Of a DNA stretch of 64,000 bases, positions 29,356 to 37,874 are shown in pieces; within the stretch, counting starts at the first letter, position 1; each line of letters begins with the position of its first letter. The notes beneath the pieces were generated by a model that was not told where the DNA came from, searched no databases, and was given only the letters and a program-made list of their open reading frames with translations. A program made the position numbers and the translations under genes. The DNA lies in NCBI GenBank assembly GCA_945860225.1, contig CAMAPT010000016.1, forward strand, positions 1-64,000. The letters are read 5' to 3'. The DNA comes from Chitinophaga pinensis (GTDB lineage Bacteria; Bacteroidota; Bacteroidia; B-17B0; Aurantibacillaceae).

Positions 29356-29394
29356 TTACCACCTATTACCACTTTTAGCCATTTTTTACCACTT
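29356..29394 (-). promoter_or_regulatory. Probable MraZ operator: four TGG repeats at 10-bp period
   Basis: On the minus strand TGGTAA, TGGCTA, TGGTAA and TGGTAA occur with their TGG complements at 29359, 29369, 29379 and 29389, exactly 10 bp apart. E. coli MraZ is known to bind TGGGN repeats separated by 5 nt, also a 10-bp period. The repeats sit directly upstream of the -7 element. Confidence 0.75.
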
Positions 29395-29565
29395 TGTTAA
29401 TAAAATGAAACTTATGAGTCATTTTGACATGCATATTTCGGCGATATTTTGTTCCGACTAAAAATCATTCAACATGTTATATGTCAAACAATTACCAAAT
29501 ACAACATATTCAATCCGGTGGATTTCAAAAAGATTTTTTAATGATGTGGATATTAACTATTGTCG

Positions 29566-29573
29566 TAACTTTG
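29566..29573 (+). promoter_or_regulatory. -7 element for the acyltransferase gene
   Basis: TAACTTTG is a perfect TAnnTTTG match only 11 nt before the ATG at 29585, so the mRNA leader would be very short. No clear -33 element is seen. Confidence 0.4.
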
Positions 29574-29584
29574 GGAACTAGGTT

Positions 29585-30439
29585 ATGGAAAAGAAAAAAT
29601 TTATTGACATAGAAAAGGTACTTCAAGAAAAAGTTTACAAAGTTTATAAGTGGCTTCCCCGTTTTGTTATAAAATGGCTCAAGAAAAAACTTCATGAAGA
29701 TGATATTAATGAAGCTATGGAGTACCTAAAAGACTACGAAGGATTAGAATTTAACCGCAGAGCCCTTGATAAATTAGGAGCACATGTAGAGTCCATTCAT
29801 ACCGATTGGGTTCCAAAAAGCGGGTCAGTAATTATTGCGGCAAATCATCCATTGGGCGGACTTGATGGCATGGCATTAATTAAGTCTGTAGGTGATATTA
29901 GACCAGACGTTCGGTTTTTCGTTAATGATATTTTAAAAAATTTAAAAAATTACGGGGAAATTTTTGTTGCAGTCAATAAAATTGGAGCTTCTTCAACCAA
30001 ATCACTTAGAACGATGGAAGAAGTCTTTGTGACAGAGTGTGCTGTTTTATTTTTTCCGGCAGGATTAGTTTCAAGAAAACAAAATGGTTTAGTAAGAGAT
30101 TTAACTTGGAAAAAAAGTTTTGTAACTCAAGCCATCGATCATAAGCGAATGATACAACCTGTTTTTATTGAAGGAGAAAATTCAAAATTCTTTTACAACT
30201 TTGCTATGTGGCGCAAAAGACTTGGCATTAAAGGGAATATAGAAATGCTGTTTTTACCAGATGAGATGTTCAAAGCTCGTAAAGAAACCATCAGAATACA
30301 CTATAGTAAACCTTTTGACTCTGCTTTACTAGACGGCCGCAAAACACATAAGCAGTGGTCTGATTTGATTTACCAATACATTTATTCTTCTGAGTTTATG
30401 AAAGGTATCCCTTTCGAAGAGTATATGAAAAACTATTAA
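29585..30439 (+). CDS. PlsC-like lysophospholipid/aminolipid acyltransferase
   Basis: This 284-residue protein has the acyltransferase block I 'NHPLGGLDGM' (variant of NHxxxxD, about 91-100), a later 'VNKIG' region, and 'FFPAGLVSRKQNG' as block III (about 158-170). This is the pattern of the PlsC superfamily, in particular the OlsA/hemolysin-like branch that acylates lyso-lipids such as ornithine or glycine lipids. The substrate cannot be read from the sequence. It is followed by ispF after 69 bp on the same strand. Confidence 0.75.
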   Translation: MEKKKFIDIEKVLQEKVYKVYKWLPRFVIKWLKKKLHEDDINEAMEYLKDYEGLEFNRRALDKLGAHVESIHTDWVPKSGSVIIAANHPLGGLDGMALIKSVGDIRPDVRFFVNDILKNLKNYGEIFVAVNKIGASSTKSLRTMEEVFVTECAVLFFPAGLVSRKQNGLVRDLTWKKSFVTQAIDHKRMIQPVFIEGENSKFFYNFAMWRKRLGIKGNIEMLFLPDEMFKARKETIRIHYSKPFDSALLDGRKTHKQWSDLIYQYIYSSEFMKGIPFEEYMKNY

Positions 30440-30508
30440 TTAGTATAAATATAAAGCCTATTCAGGCTAAAAGCATTTTTAAATTATTTTTTTAATTCAC
30501 ATGATAAT

Positions 30509-30991
30509 ATGGTAAATATACGCGTTGGTTTTGGTTATGATGTTCATCCATTAGGCGAAAACAGAGAGCTATGGCTTGGTGGCATTCGATTAGAATTTGA
30601 TAAAGGTTGCGTTGGGCACAGCGATGCCGATGTATTATTACATGCTATTTGCGATGCACTCTTAGGTGCTGCGAATTTACGAGACATTGGCTTTCATTTC
30701 CCTAATACCAATCCAAAATACAAAGGCGCCGATAGTAAAATACTCTTAAAAGAAGTTGTAAGTTTATTAGACCAAAACGGATATGCCATAGGTAATGTAG
30801 ATGCTTCGCTTAGTTTAGAAGCCCCAAAGATTAATCCTCACATTTCAGCTATGCAAACTGTTTTGGCTCCAATTATGAATATCAGTACCAACGATATTTC
30901 TATAAAAGCCACTACCAATGAGCGATTAGGCTACGTTGGTAGAGGCGAAGGGGTTAATGCTTATGCGGTGGCGTTGATTTATAAAAAATAG
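30509..30991 (+). CDS. ispF: 2-C-methyl-D-erythritol 2,4-cyclodiphosphate synthase
   Basis: This 160-residue enzyme of the MEP isoprenoid pathway begins 'RVGFGYDVHPL' with the metal-binding Asp-x-His, then 'GHSDADVLLHAICDALLGAANLRDIG' with the second His, and 'KATTNERLGYVGRGEG' at the C-terminus. All are IspF hallmarks and the length is typical. Its last 38 bp overlap the 3' end of the convergent YfhO-type gene. Confidence 0.97.
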   Translation: MVNIRVGFGYDVHPLGENRELWLGGIRLEFDKGCVGHSDADVLLHAICDALLGAANLRDIGFHFPNTNPKYKGADSKILLKEVVSLLDQNGYAIGNVDASLSLEAPKINPHISAMQTVLAPIMNISTNDISIKATTNERLGYVGRGEGVNAYAVALIYKK

Positions 30992-33530
30992 TTCTAGAAA
31001 AAAACAAACTCGAACCAACCGCAAGCAACAATAAAATAGATCCAAACATCGAAATTATATTTCCTGTTTTATAAACAGTTGGTTCGAACTTAAATTCTAC
31101 TTTGTGTTTACCAGCAGGTATCTCCATTCCTCTAAGAATATAATTGACACAAGTGTGTGGTGTGAGTGAACCATCTATGTAGGCATTCCAACCTTTAGGA
31201 TAATATATTTCAGAAAATACAGCAAAGTTTTTCTCCTTGCTCTCAGTTTCATATACCAAATTGTTTGGTTTATACGATTGTAGAGTTATCTTCCCGTCAG
31301 CACTGTAATGCTCGGATAATTTCGCTAACTCTTTATTTTTTTGTTGTACAACCGCTCCCGACTTTGTATTTAAATTATATAAAGCTACAATTTCCGAATC
31401 AGCTGTAGCGACTGTTTTTATATGTTTTACAAACCATGCATTACCATTAGCCTGAGGATTAGGAATAGCAAAAGTTTGATCTTTGGCAGGCACTATCATA
31501 TACTTTGTATTCAACATATTCAAAACTCCTAACTTCGCGGTATGCACTTGCATTAATGAATCATTCTGAATGGCTTGGTTCAATCCATCATAAAACAAAT
31601 TGATTTCCTTATCCAAATGGAAATCAATAATTTCTTGATACTTTTTCAATTTAGCGCCATGATAACCTCCAATTGATTTATGGTAATAAGATGTCGCAGC
31701 ATCATTAAACGTACTGGTAGATAAATTCAATACACGATAGTCTAAACTTTTATCTTGCAAAATTTGTTCATCTGCCTGAGATTTTGTTGGAGGTAAATCA
31801 TACTGTGCTTTTGATACAAAGTTTTTACTATTTAAATAGCGAGAGGCAACAGGCCATAAGTCTGCCAACATGAAAATGCCTAACGAAACAAAAAACAATT
31901 CGAGTTTTAATTTTTTAGTTAAATATAAAAACAAAAAAACAGATGCTAATCCAACAAAAATGAGAGACCTGCGGGCATCATTTTTAAAAATTTCTTCTCT
32001 TGCCTTTTCAATGTTTGATAGAAAGTCAGGCATAAATTGTGCAATTTGTGCATCTGAAGCTCCGCTTTGCTTAAATTGATTAACAAGCTGTGTTTCTTCT
32101 CCAAGCGGAATAAAAGAATTAGTTATATCTGGGATAAATGCACTTAAAAAACAAAAACCGCCAACAATGGAACACGAAATAATTAATGCTTTTTTAAAAT
32201 CAATTTGTTTTTTAATAAATGGTAATAATACTATTTCATTTTTTTCTGCTGATTTTAAAAATTTATCGAGCGCTAAGACTGCTAATAATGGAATTGTCAG
32301 TTCAGCTATAACCAAAATCATCGAGACTGCTCTAAATTTATTGTATCCTGGCACGTAGTCCATAAAAATATTCGTCAATCCCATAAAATTTTTACCCCAA
32401 GACAGCATAATTGAAAATAACGTACCCACTACTAAAGCCCATTTTAAAGGATGATCGATTATAAACAAACCCAAAACAGCTAAAAGAATAACAATAGAAC
32501 CTATATATACAGGCCCACTAGTAAAGGGTTGTTCTCCAAAATAAGCATTACTTTGAGCAATTTGCTCTCTCATTTCTGGTTGCACCTGTTTTAAGGCCTC
32601 TTTATCTGCTCTGCCAATCGCGTCTGAAGCACCGCCTTTAAAATTTGGGATCAAAAAAGTAAACGTTTCTCCAATTCCATAGCTCCATTGAGTGGCATAG
32701 TCTTTATCTAAACCACTTGTTGTGTTATTTTGATTAGTTTGTAACGATGAATTGATTGTCAATTCCGTTTTACCTCTAGTTGTATAATTACCATACTCAT
32801 ACGTTGATAAAAGATTAGCCGCATTTGGCAATATACCAACTACTGAGGCTAACATGAAAATAACTATACTTTTAGAAAACTCTTTAATCGTTTTTTGTTT
32901 AACAGCCAATAATAAGTAGGTTAAAAACACTAAACCAAATAACATAAATCCGTAGTAAGAGATTTGTACGTGATTAGCATTTAATTCTAACGCCATGAAT
33001 AATGATGATAATCCAAAACCTAACCAATGTTTATTTTTCATTAGTAAAATAATACCACCTAACAACGGCGCTAAATATCCAATGGCATTGGCCTTTGAAT
33101 TATGTCCAGCTTCAATAATTATAAAGAAATACGACGAAAAGCCATACGCCAACGCTCCAATAATAGCGAGCCATGGATTAATTTCGAGGCACATTAACAA
33201 AATAAAAAAACCTAAAAAGCATAGAAAAATGTAACCACTAGGATGCGGTAAAAACAAATGAAACGCCTGATCGATATGACCTAACCAATTACCGGAATAT
33301 ATAGTAGAAATTTGGTACGTTGGCATACCTCCAAACATCGAGTTAGTCCACAAAGGCTCTGCATGTTCTGCTTTTCTAAAATCGACCACTTCTTGACTCA
33401 TCCCTTTATGCCTTACGATATCGCCTTGTTCTAAAACTTTATCGGATAATAAAGGACTGAATTGTATGAGCGTAACGATAGCAAAAATTACAATTGCAAT
33501 TAAGTGAGGGATGTACTTTTTAAAGTTCAT
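30954..33530 (-). CDS. YfhO-family polytopic membrane protein
   Basis: This 858-residue protein has about a dozen hydrophobic segments through residue 550 and an extracytoplasmic domain of about 250 residues before a last transmembrane helix near the C-terminus. The N-terminal 'SPLLSDKVLEQGDIVRHKGMS' and the late 'YPKGWNAYIDGSLTPHTCVNYILRGMEIPAGKHKVEFKFEPT' match the Bacteroidota proteins annotated as YfhO-like, related to GT-C membrane glycosyltransferases. A role in sugar transfer to envelope polymers is likely by family but not shown here. It overlaps ispF tail to tail by 38 bp. Confidence 0.8.
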   Translation of the reverse strand: MNFKKYIPHLIAIVIFAIVTLIQFSPLLSDKVLEQGDIVRHKGMSQEVVDFRKAEHAEPLWTNSMFGGMPTYQISTIYSGNWLGHIDQAFHLFLPHPSGYIFLCFLGFFILLMCLEINPWLAIIGALAYGFSSYFFIIIEAGHNSKANAIGYLAPLLGGIILLMKNKHWLGFGLSSLFMALELNANHVQISYYGFMLFGLVFLTYLLLAVKQKTIKEFSKSIVIFMLASVVGILPNAANLLSTYEYGNYTTRGKTELTINSSLQTNQNNTTSGLDKDYATQWSYGIGETFTFLIPNFKGGASDAIGRADKEALKQVQPEMREQIAQSNAYFGEQPFTSGPVYIGSIVILLAVLGLFIIDHPLKWALVVGTLFSIMLSWGKNFMGLTNIFMDYVPGYNKFRAVSMILVIAELTIPLLAVLALDKFLKSAEKNEIVLLPFIKKQIDFKKALIISCSIVGGFCFLSAFIPDITNSFIPLGEETQLVNQFKQSGASDAQIAQFMPDFLSNIEKAREEIFKNDARRSLIFVGLASVFLFLYLTKKLKLELFFVSLGIFMLADLWPVASRYLNSKNFVSKAQYDLPPTKSQADEQILQDKSLDYRVLNLSTSTFNDAATSYYHKSIGGYHGAKLKKYQEIIDFHLDKEINLFYDGLNQAIQNDSLMQVHTAKLGVLNMLNTKYMIVPAKDQTFAIPNPQANGNAWFVKHIKTVATADSEIVALYNLNTKSGAVVQQKNKELAKLSEHYSADGKITLQSYKPNNLVYETESKEKNFAVFSEIYYPKGWNAYIDGSLTPHTCVNYILRGMEIPAGKHKVEFKFEPTVYKTGNIISMFGSILLLLAVGSSLFFSRTIFYKSTPPHKH

Positions 33531-33547
33531 AGCTGTATTAGTTTTAG

Positions 33548-33555
33548 CAAATATA
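33548..33555 (-). promoter_or_regulatory. -7 element for the YfhO-type gene
   Basis: TATATTTG on the minus strand is a perfect TAnnTTTG match 17 nt before the ATG at 33530. No TTG is found at exactly 19 nt upstream, so the -33 element is unclear. Confidence 0.45.
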
Positions 33556-33659
33556 ATAAATATAGTTCTGTCGTATGGAGCAAAAGCCTAACGCTTATTT
33601 TAAGGAACGAAACATTTTATTTGTAATTTAGCACCCTATAAATAGAATTATATCCTTTC

Positions 33660-35501
33660 ATGAGAAAATTATTTTCTGTCCTCAAGTACACAAAAAATTA
33701 CAAAGGATATACCGCCTTAAATATTACTTTCAATATTTTATTTGCTATTCTATCCGCCTCTATTTTAGCTTTGATAGCCCCATTTTTAGATTTATTATTT
33801 AAAAATAATTCAGATGGATTACAAAAAATCATCATAGCTGGTGTACCGCAATTTTCAATGACTTCTAGTTATTTTCAGCATTTTTCAAACTACTACCTTG
33901 CAATTTTAATTGTACAGAAAGGCAAAATTCAGGCCTTAGTTCTAATTTGTGTCATGGTTTTCGTATTAACGTTTCTGAAAAACATATGCCGATACTTCGC
34001 CATGTATTTCATTGCCCCTATTAGAAATGGCGTAGTTAGAGATTTAAGAAATGAAATACATCAAAAAGCATTAGAATTACCATTGAGCTATTATAGCGAA
34101 GAAAGAAAAGGAGATTTAATGAGTCGAATGACAACTGATGTTCAGGAAATCGAATGGAGTATCATGCAAACTCTAGAAATGATTTTCAGAGAACCTCTTA
34201 CGATTATTATTTTATTTAGTTTGATGTTGTTAATTAGCATGAAACTGACTTTATATATCATTTTATTATTACCAATTGCAGCCATCATTATTGCCATTCT
34301 TGGCAAAAGCTTAAAACATGCTTCAAAAAAAACTAAAGAAACCTTAGGCCAAATTGTTAGTTTGATAGAAGAAAGCTTAGGTAGTTTAAAAGTAATTAAG
34401 GCATTTAATGCTGAGTCAACCGTACAAGCTAAATTTGAAACTTTAAATCAAACATTTTACACACAATCTGTTAAAGTATATCGCAAAACCGATTTAAGTT
34501 CTCCGTTAACAGAAACAATCGTTACGGGCATTTTGATGTTGATTTTGTTATTGGGAGGTAAAATGGTTTTTATGGATGAATTATCTGCCGCCTTATTTAT
34601 TACTTATTTTGGATTAGCTTCTCAATTAATACCTCCCATCAAGCAACTCACTACTTCCTATAATAATATTCAAAAAGGAATTGCTAGCGAGGAACGAATT
34701 AACAAAATTTTACTTGCTAATAATCTGATTTTTGATGCCAAAGAAGCCATAAATCTCAAACAATTTACCAAAGAGATTGAATACAAAGACTTATGGTTTG
34801 CTTATCATAAAGGTGATGATGGCTATGTATTAAAAGGTATCAATTTAAAAATTGAAAAAGGAAAAACGATTGCTTTAGTTGGACAAAGCGGAAGTGGAAA
34901 AACAACTCTTGCTGACATGTTATGTCGTTTTTATGAAAGCGATAAAGGTCAATTATTAATTGATGGGATAAATATTAAACATCTAAAGACAAGTAGTTTA
35001 AGGAATCATATAGGTGTAGTAACACAAGAAAGCATCCTATTTAATGATAGTGTTTTAAATAATATCGCTTTTGGAATGACTCATGTATCGAAAACTGATA
35101 TTATAGAAGCCGCAAAAATAGCAAATGCACATGACTTCATTATGCAGCTACCAAATGGATATGAAACTACCATTGGAGATCGAGGTGGTAAATTAAGCGG
35201 AGGGCAGCGTCAACGATTGAGTATAGCAAGAGCCGTACTGAAAAATCCAGCGATTTTAATTTTAGACGAAGCAACTTCTGCACTTGATACTGAAAGTGAA
35301 AAATTAGTGCAAGAGGCTTTAACTAATTTAATGAAAAATAGAACAAGCGTCGTGATTGCACATCGATTATCTACAATTGCTAACGCCGATGAAATTGTGG
35401 TAATGAATAATGGTGAAATCATTGAGAAAGGAAATCATCATCAATTATTAGATTTAAACGGCACTTATAAAAAACTATGCGATATGCAAAGTTTTAAATA
35501 A
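33660..35501 (+). CDS. MsbA-type ABC exporter (fused permease and ATPase)
   Basis: This 613-residue protein has an N-terminal six-helix ABC transmembrane domain (to about 330) and a C-terminal nucleotide-binding domain. Walker A is 'GQSGSGKTT' (about 408-416), the signature is 'LSGGQRQRLSIARAV' (about 512-526) and Walker B is 'ILILDEATSALD' (about 530-541). It should work as a homodimer exporting lipids, lipid A core, drugs or peptides. The resemblance is to MsbA-like lipid flippases, but the cargo is not proven. It stands alone between the divergent YfhO-type gene and the convergent dnaN. Confidence 0.87.
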   Translation: MRKLFSVLKYTKNYKGYTALNITFNILFAILSASILALIAPFLDLLFKNNSDGLQKIIIAGVPQFSMTSSYFQHFSNYYLAILIVQKGKIQALVLICVMVFVLTFLKNICRYFAMYFIAPIRNGVVRDLRNEIHQKALELPLSYYSEERKGDLMSRMTTDVQEIEWSIMQTLEMIFREPLTIIILFSLMLLISMKLTLYIILLLPIAAIIIAILGKSLKHASKKTKETLGQIVSLIEESLGSLKVIKAFNAESTVQAKFETLNQTFYTQSVKVYRKTDLSSPLTETIVTGILMLILLLGGKMVFMDELSAALFITYFGLASQLIPPIKQLTTSYNNIQKGIASEERINKILLANNLIFDAKEAINLKQFTKEIEYKDLWFAYHKGDDGYVLKGINLKIEKGKTIALVGQSGSGKTTLADMLCRFYESDKGQLLIDGINIKHLKTSSLRNHIGVVTQESILFNDSVLNNIAFGMTHVSKTDIIEAAKIANAHDFIMQLPNGYETTIGDRGGKLSGGQRQRLSIARAVLKNPAILILDEATSALDTESEKLVQEALTNLMKNRTSVVIAHRLSTIANADEIVVMNNGEIIEKGNHHQLLDLNGTYKKLCDMQSFK

Positions 35502-35534
35502 GCCTATCCTCACTACTCATTTTAAACAAAAATA

Positions 35535-35560
35535 CAAAAGGCTGCCTAGGCAGCCTTTTG
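35535..35560. terminator. Perfect 26-bp palindrome between ABC exporter gene and dnaN
   Basis: CAAAAGGCTGCCT (35535-35547) is followed at once by its exact complement. With T-rich sequence on both outer sides it is a bidirectional terminator for the two convergent genes. Confidence 0.8.
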
Positions 35561-35583
35561 ATAATAAGTATAAAATAGTAGTA

Positions 35584-36705
35584 TTAGTTATTCAACATGA
35601 CAGGCATCACCAACATTAACACGTCCTCAGCTGGATTCGCTTTTTGGGTTGGTACTATGATACCCGCACGATTCGGAGCACTCATTTCGATTGTAATTTC
35701 ATCGCTATCTAAATTAGACAGCATTTCCAATACAAATTTTGAGTTAAATCCAATTTCCATATCTTCTCCTACATAGGTACAAACCAATGTTTCATGTCCT
35801 TCATTAGCAAAATCTAAATCCTCAGCCGAAATAATTAATTGACTTCCTGTAATTTTTAAACGAATTTGATGAGTAGCTTTGTTAGCAAAAACACTGATTC
35901 GGCGAATGGCTCCTAAAAAAGAAGTTCTGTCAACTGTTAATTTATTAGGATTTTGTTTAGGAATAACTGCCTCATAGTTAGGGTATTTACCATCTATTAA
36001 ACGACATACCAAATTAATGTTGCCAAAACTGAAGTAGGCATTTGTTTTATTAAATTCAACTTTCACGGCATCATCAATACCTGCCAATAAATTTTTTAAA
36101 ACATTTAATGGTTTTTTTGGCATAATGAACGATGCTGAAGCGCCTGCTTTAGCATCGGCACGTGTATAGCGCACTAATTTATGAGCGTCAGTTGCTACAA
36201 ATATTGAATTTTCCTCATTAAACTGACAAAATACACCACTCATGACCGGTCTTAAATCATCGTTTCCGGTTGCAAAAATTGTTTTATTAATGGCATTTCC
36301 TAATACATCACTTTTTATAATTACAGACGTTTCGGAATCAACTTTAGGTAATTTTGGATACTCATCTCCATTATGACCTGTTAAGGTATAATCTCCGGTT
36401 TCTGTTTTTAACTTAGCACTAAATTTTTTCGCATCAATAATAAACGAAACTGGTTGTTCAGGCAAATTACTGAGCGCTTCCAACAATGTTTTGGCTGGAA
36501 TTGCTAAACTTCCATCTTCTGAAGAATCTACTTTTATACTTGTGGTAATGGTTGTTTCCATATCACTTGCAAAAAGTGTTAGTATATCATTACGAAGATC
36601 AAACAAAAAACAATCCAAGATCGGAATTGTGTTGCTTGAATTTAATACTCCGCTTATGGATTTTAAATGTTTTAATAAAGTTGAAGATGATACGACAAAG
36701 TTCAT
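35584..36705 (-). CDS. dnaN: DNA polymerase III sliding clamp (beta subunit)
   Basis: This 373-residue protein has the three repeated clamp domains of DnaN, e.g. 'LEALSNLPEQPVSF' in the first, 'RPVMSGVFCQF' in the second and 'FVLEMLSNLDSDEITIEMSAPNRAGII' followed by 'LMLVMPVMLNN' at the C-terminus. It encircles DNA and holds polymerase. It is not next to dnaA here. It lies downstream of the gldF-gldG-DUF4340 genes on the same strand, a grouping I recall from other gliding Bacteroidota. Confidence 0.96.
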   Translation of the reverse strand: MNFVVSSSTLLKHLKSISGVLNSSNTIPILDCFLFDLRNDILTLFASDMETTITTSIKVDSSEDGSLAIPAKTLLEALSNLPEQPVSFIIDAKKFSAKLKTETGDYTLTGHNGDEYPKLPKVDSETSVIIKSDVLGNAINKTIFATGNDDLRPVMSGVFCQFNEENSIFVATDAHKLVRYTRADAKAGASASFIMPKKPLNVLKNLLAGIDDAVKVEFNKTNAYFSFGNINLVCRLIDGKYPNYEAVIPKQNPNKLTVDRTSFLGAIRRISVFANKATHQIRLKITGSQLIISAEDLDFANEGHETLVCTYVGEDMEIGFNSKFVLEMLSNLDSDEITIEMSAPNRAGIIVPTQKANPAEDVLMLVMPVMLNN

Positions 36706-36792
36706 GTAGGTATTTTTTAATCGGTTAAATTTAACTATAAGGCAATCTTTATGCTGTTTAAATAGAGGCTAATTATGAAATACTTTTTAACA

Positions 36793-37818
36793 TTATTTTT
36801 TCGGCTGAAAGTAATCATACGTTTGTAAAATTTTACCAAAAACATAAAATTGAGCTACTCCAAAATCCTTACCGTTATTATATTTTACAAATAATCTATC
36901 AGGATCAAATTTATAATTAATGCCGTACTCTTGATTTTTAGAACCAATAGCTTGTTTATGATAAAACTCACAAATGTTGCGTTGATTGTTTCTGTCGGTA
37001 ATTGTTAAGGTTGCAAATGGCATGGCAGACGTTGATAATGAATCCACTAGTTTATTTTGTTTATCTAACACAACTTCACAATTCACATTTTGGAAATAAG
37101 CAATATACTGTTTCAATTTACTTTCATCGAATGGAATAAAAGTACCCTTATTGTTTTTTAGCCCAAAACGTTGCATACTAAATAAATCTAAAACAAAAGA
37201 TGAATCAGGCATTTCGTGTAAATCCATCTTTATCTGCTTAATTTGAGGAGGTCTGTAATTAATCAATAATCGATCTCTCCAATCCAATTCTTCTGTATTG
37301 TAACGGGTTGTCAAAAAACCATCAAATCCCGGAATATGTGTGATAAATGGCGTTTCAAAATTTTCTCCCGTTTCTAAATTGGTTAAAATCATGTGCGTGC
37401 CTGTATGGTCTTGGGTGGGATGACCTACAAAATATTGTTTAACTTTTTCTCCTTTTGAATAAATTTCTACTTTGGTAGATTTGGCAGCCATAATTTTAAT
37501 AACAGCATTTTTTCCATTTTTCGAAACCGGTGATTTTACCTCTACTGATTTAATCGTGTATAATAACATTTCTATCACGTCAGGGCGTACATGAAATTTC
37601 CCATCCAACTTCCATCCTTCTGCGGTTCTTTCCAATAAAATTTGCTTTCCTTCTTTATCTGCCAAAAAAATCTTATCAATAACAGCCGTGTCTTTGTATT
37701 TAAAATCACTTGCTTCTTTGTCAATGGTAGACGTTTTATGTTTTGTTTTATATACATAAATTGAAAAACCTGCCAATACAATTAAGATAGTAATGATAAT
37801 GATAGACGATTTTTTCAT
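36793..37818 (-). CDS. DUF4340-type membrane-anchored protein downstream of gldG
   Basis: This 341-residue protein has an N-terminal hydrophobic anchor (about 5-22) and a large periplasmic part. The repeated short pattern 'IDKIFLADKEGKQILLERTAEGWKLDGKF' and 'EIYSKGEKVKQYFVGHPTQDHTGTHMIL' is what I know from DUF4340 proteins, which often accompany ABC-2-type or Gld-like transporters. It starts 56 bp after the gldG stop. A role with GldFG is inferred from position only. Confidence 0.65.
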   Translation of the reverse strand: MKKSSIIIITILIVLAGFSIYVYKTKHKTSTIDKEASDFKYKDTAVIDKIFLADKEGKQILLERTAEGWKLDGKFHVRPDVIEMLLYTIKSVEVKSPVSKNGKNAVIKIMAAKSTKVEIYSKGEKVKQYFVGHPTQDHTGTHMILTNLETGENFETPFITHIPGFDGFLTTRYNTEELDWRDRLLINYRPPQIKQIKMDLHEMPDSSFVLDLFSMQRFGLKNNKGTFIPFDESKLKQYIAYFQNVNCEVVLDKQNKLVDSLSTSAMPFATLTITDRNNQRNICEFYHKQAIGSKNQEYGINYKFDPDRLFVKYNNGKDFGVAQFYVFGKILQTYDYFQPKK

Positions 37819-37874
37819 GGATTCAGTTTTTTATTTTTAACTAGTTTGTATGAGAAAGCAAAAAATTGCTCAGT

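Noticed and set aside
29424-29612. 62-codon plus-strand ORF upstream of the acyltransferase gene, with a hydrophobic stretch
   Set aside because: It overlaps the start of the acyltransferase gene in another frame, starts with TTG and contains a perfect -7 promoter element. A 43-codon product from the ATG at 29481 with one hydrophobic segment cannot be fully excluded.
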